A DNA stretch of 64,000 nt from assembly GCA_019843655.1 (NCBI GenBank), contig JACDQD010000010.1:3207637-3271636 (forward strand), read 5' to 3'. Positions 62,971 to 64,000 of this stretch are shown here, in pieces. The notes under the pieces are model-generated. The model saw only the letters and a program-made list of their open reading frames with translations, did not search any database and was not told the DNA's origin. The number at the start of each line of letters is the position of its first letter. Within the stretch, counting starts at the first letter, position 1. The DNA comes from Lethocerus indicus (taxonomy: Eukaryota; Arthropoda; Insecta; Hemiptera; Belostomatidae). The translations under genes were made by a program, and so were the position numbers.

Positions 62971-64000
62971 GCTCTAATCCTTATACAATTCTTTCAATGC
63001 ATTCAAAACACTTTTCAGTTCGGAACATCACACTGTAAAACTTTGTTGACTGTATATGTGGAACATCATTCCACTGGAACAACAATCAGACTCTGAGAGT
63101 TTTGCACGGTCACATCAGTAACTTTCAAGCAAGCCAGCTTGTTGAGGTCGGCAATTGTGCAAAGGAGCGCGTGGGAGTAGAATCAATTGCGCGGTCGCCA
63201 ATCTGTTCACCGGTCAATTTAGTTTATTCAAGCGCTGACTTTTGACTTCTGACCAGGATGTCTGGCGTGGCCCATTACCTCCTGAGTGGGCGTCTAGACC
63301 TCCCGTATGAGGATCAGTGAAAACAAATAGATGGCGGAAACAAATTCTACAAACTTCAAACAAAAATTATAATAACCCGACCTTCAATTTACAATCGACG
63401 GTTCGGTCTTGATAGACTTATTTTGGCTGCCCGCAATCTTTCTTGGACTTTCTCCCACTATGTCCGGAGAAGTGCATTAAGGTTTTCCCTATGCGAGGTT
63501 TCTCCTACAACTAAGAACTTCTCCTCGAAGTCATGATGAGGGAATTTAGTTAAGGAAAACAAATCGTGGTTATGTCACCCCACATGCACTGACTCATGGA
63601 GTTAGCGATGAAACTATCCAATTAGCCTTAAAGAAAATCGTATAAACAATCGCTTTGATGTAGCAGGGAATATACAACTGAAATTAGAAATCCAATAACT
63701 GGGCAAATGTTAACAAATATTTGTATTATACATTTCCCTGTAATGTTTGCTTCGAACATTAAACGCAGATTAAAGCTACGGATTGTCACATTTTGAAACA
63801 CCAAAGCCGATACTGAGCCCATCCGGCGTTGCCAATGGAGGACGCAATAATCTAGGATGCTAATGAACAACACTTTGGGCGTGCACCAGTAATTCGGCCT
63901 GCAATTGTTAATTGGCTCGGTCGGGCCGGCTAAATGACCCGTTTCCACGGGCCCCATAATATTCGACGGCCCCAATAATTCAATAATCATCAATTTCCAC
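62971..64000. other. Non-coding DNA at right edge, no gene seen
   Basis: The largest frame is 121 codons on minus (63628-63993), with no recognisable domain and no clear start or splice context. No repeats or RNA genes are visible. Confidence 0.45.

Noticed and set aside
1..64000. CRISPR arrays, bacterial operons, rRNA genes or intact tRNA genes
   Set aside because: No spaced identical repeats, Shine-Dalgarno-led gene strings, rRNA landmarks or complete cloverleaf were found by eye.

Overview
The window looks like a gene-poor stretch of a eukaryotic, most likely arthropod (insect), nuclear genome. The evidence is AT-rich sequence dense in stops on both strands, long TA, GT and AG microsatellites, scattered small GC-rich patches in which CpG is not visibly depleted, one insect-style Ty3/gypsy LTR retrotransposon, and a piggyBac-like MITE. 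I cannot name the order; abundant CpG would suit a holometabolous insect with little germline methylation, but that is inference. I found no host protein-coding gene, rRNA gene or intact tRNA gene. Nearly all long open frames look like chance frames, and many lie over microsatellites or GC-rich patches.

Layout. 1-29314: mostly featureless AT-rich DNA with microsatellites (2271-2321, 2479-2529, 3702-3744, 5406-5423), GC-rich patches, a candidate TATA-less promoter firing leftward at about 13332, and two tRNA-like fragments (about 15918 and 24797). 29315-34141: a decayed gypsy-type retrotransposon (29551-33927) that keeps recognisable pieces of Gag zinc knuckle, protease, the RT/RNase H junction, RNase H, integrase and the GPY/F module. 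It has lost the RT palm and carries many frameshifts. It sits between two copies of a host segment of about 220-240 bp that contains a compound TA/GT microsatellite. 34142-40995: AT-rich DNA with a G-quadruplex motif, a block of hairpins with tRNA-like boxes (39435-39847), and a CpG-rich patch with a pair of CACGTG E-boxes. 40996-41166: a 171-bp MITE with 13-bp perfect terminal inverted repeats and TTAA on both sides. 41420-64000: more gene-free DNA, with a near-perfect 89-bp palindrome (58973-59061), a neighbouring 336-bp patch open in several frames, and a weak candidate first exon on the minus strand near 62942-62970.

There is no operon-like system here. The retroelement pieces belong together as one former gag-pol element. 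The other items are independent repeats or candidate regulatory DNA. The most interesting observations are the palindrome, the duplicated segment around a retroelement truncated at both ends, the piggyBac-like MITE, the structured block near 39.4-39.9 kb, and the minus-strand Inr/DPE-like promoter. All were found by eye, without database searches.
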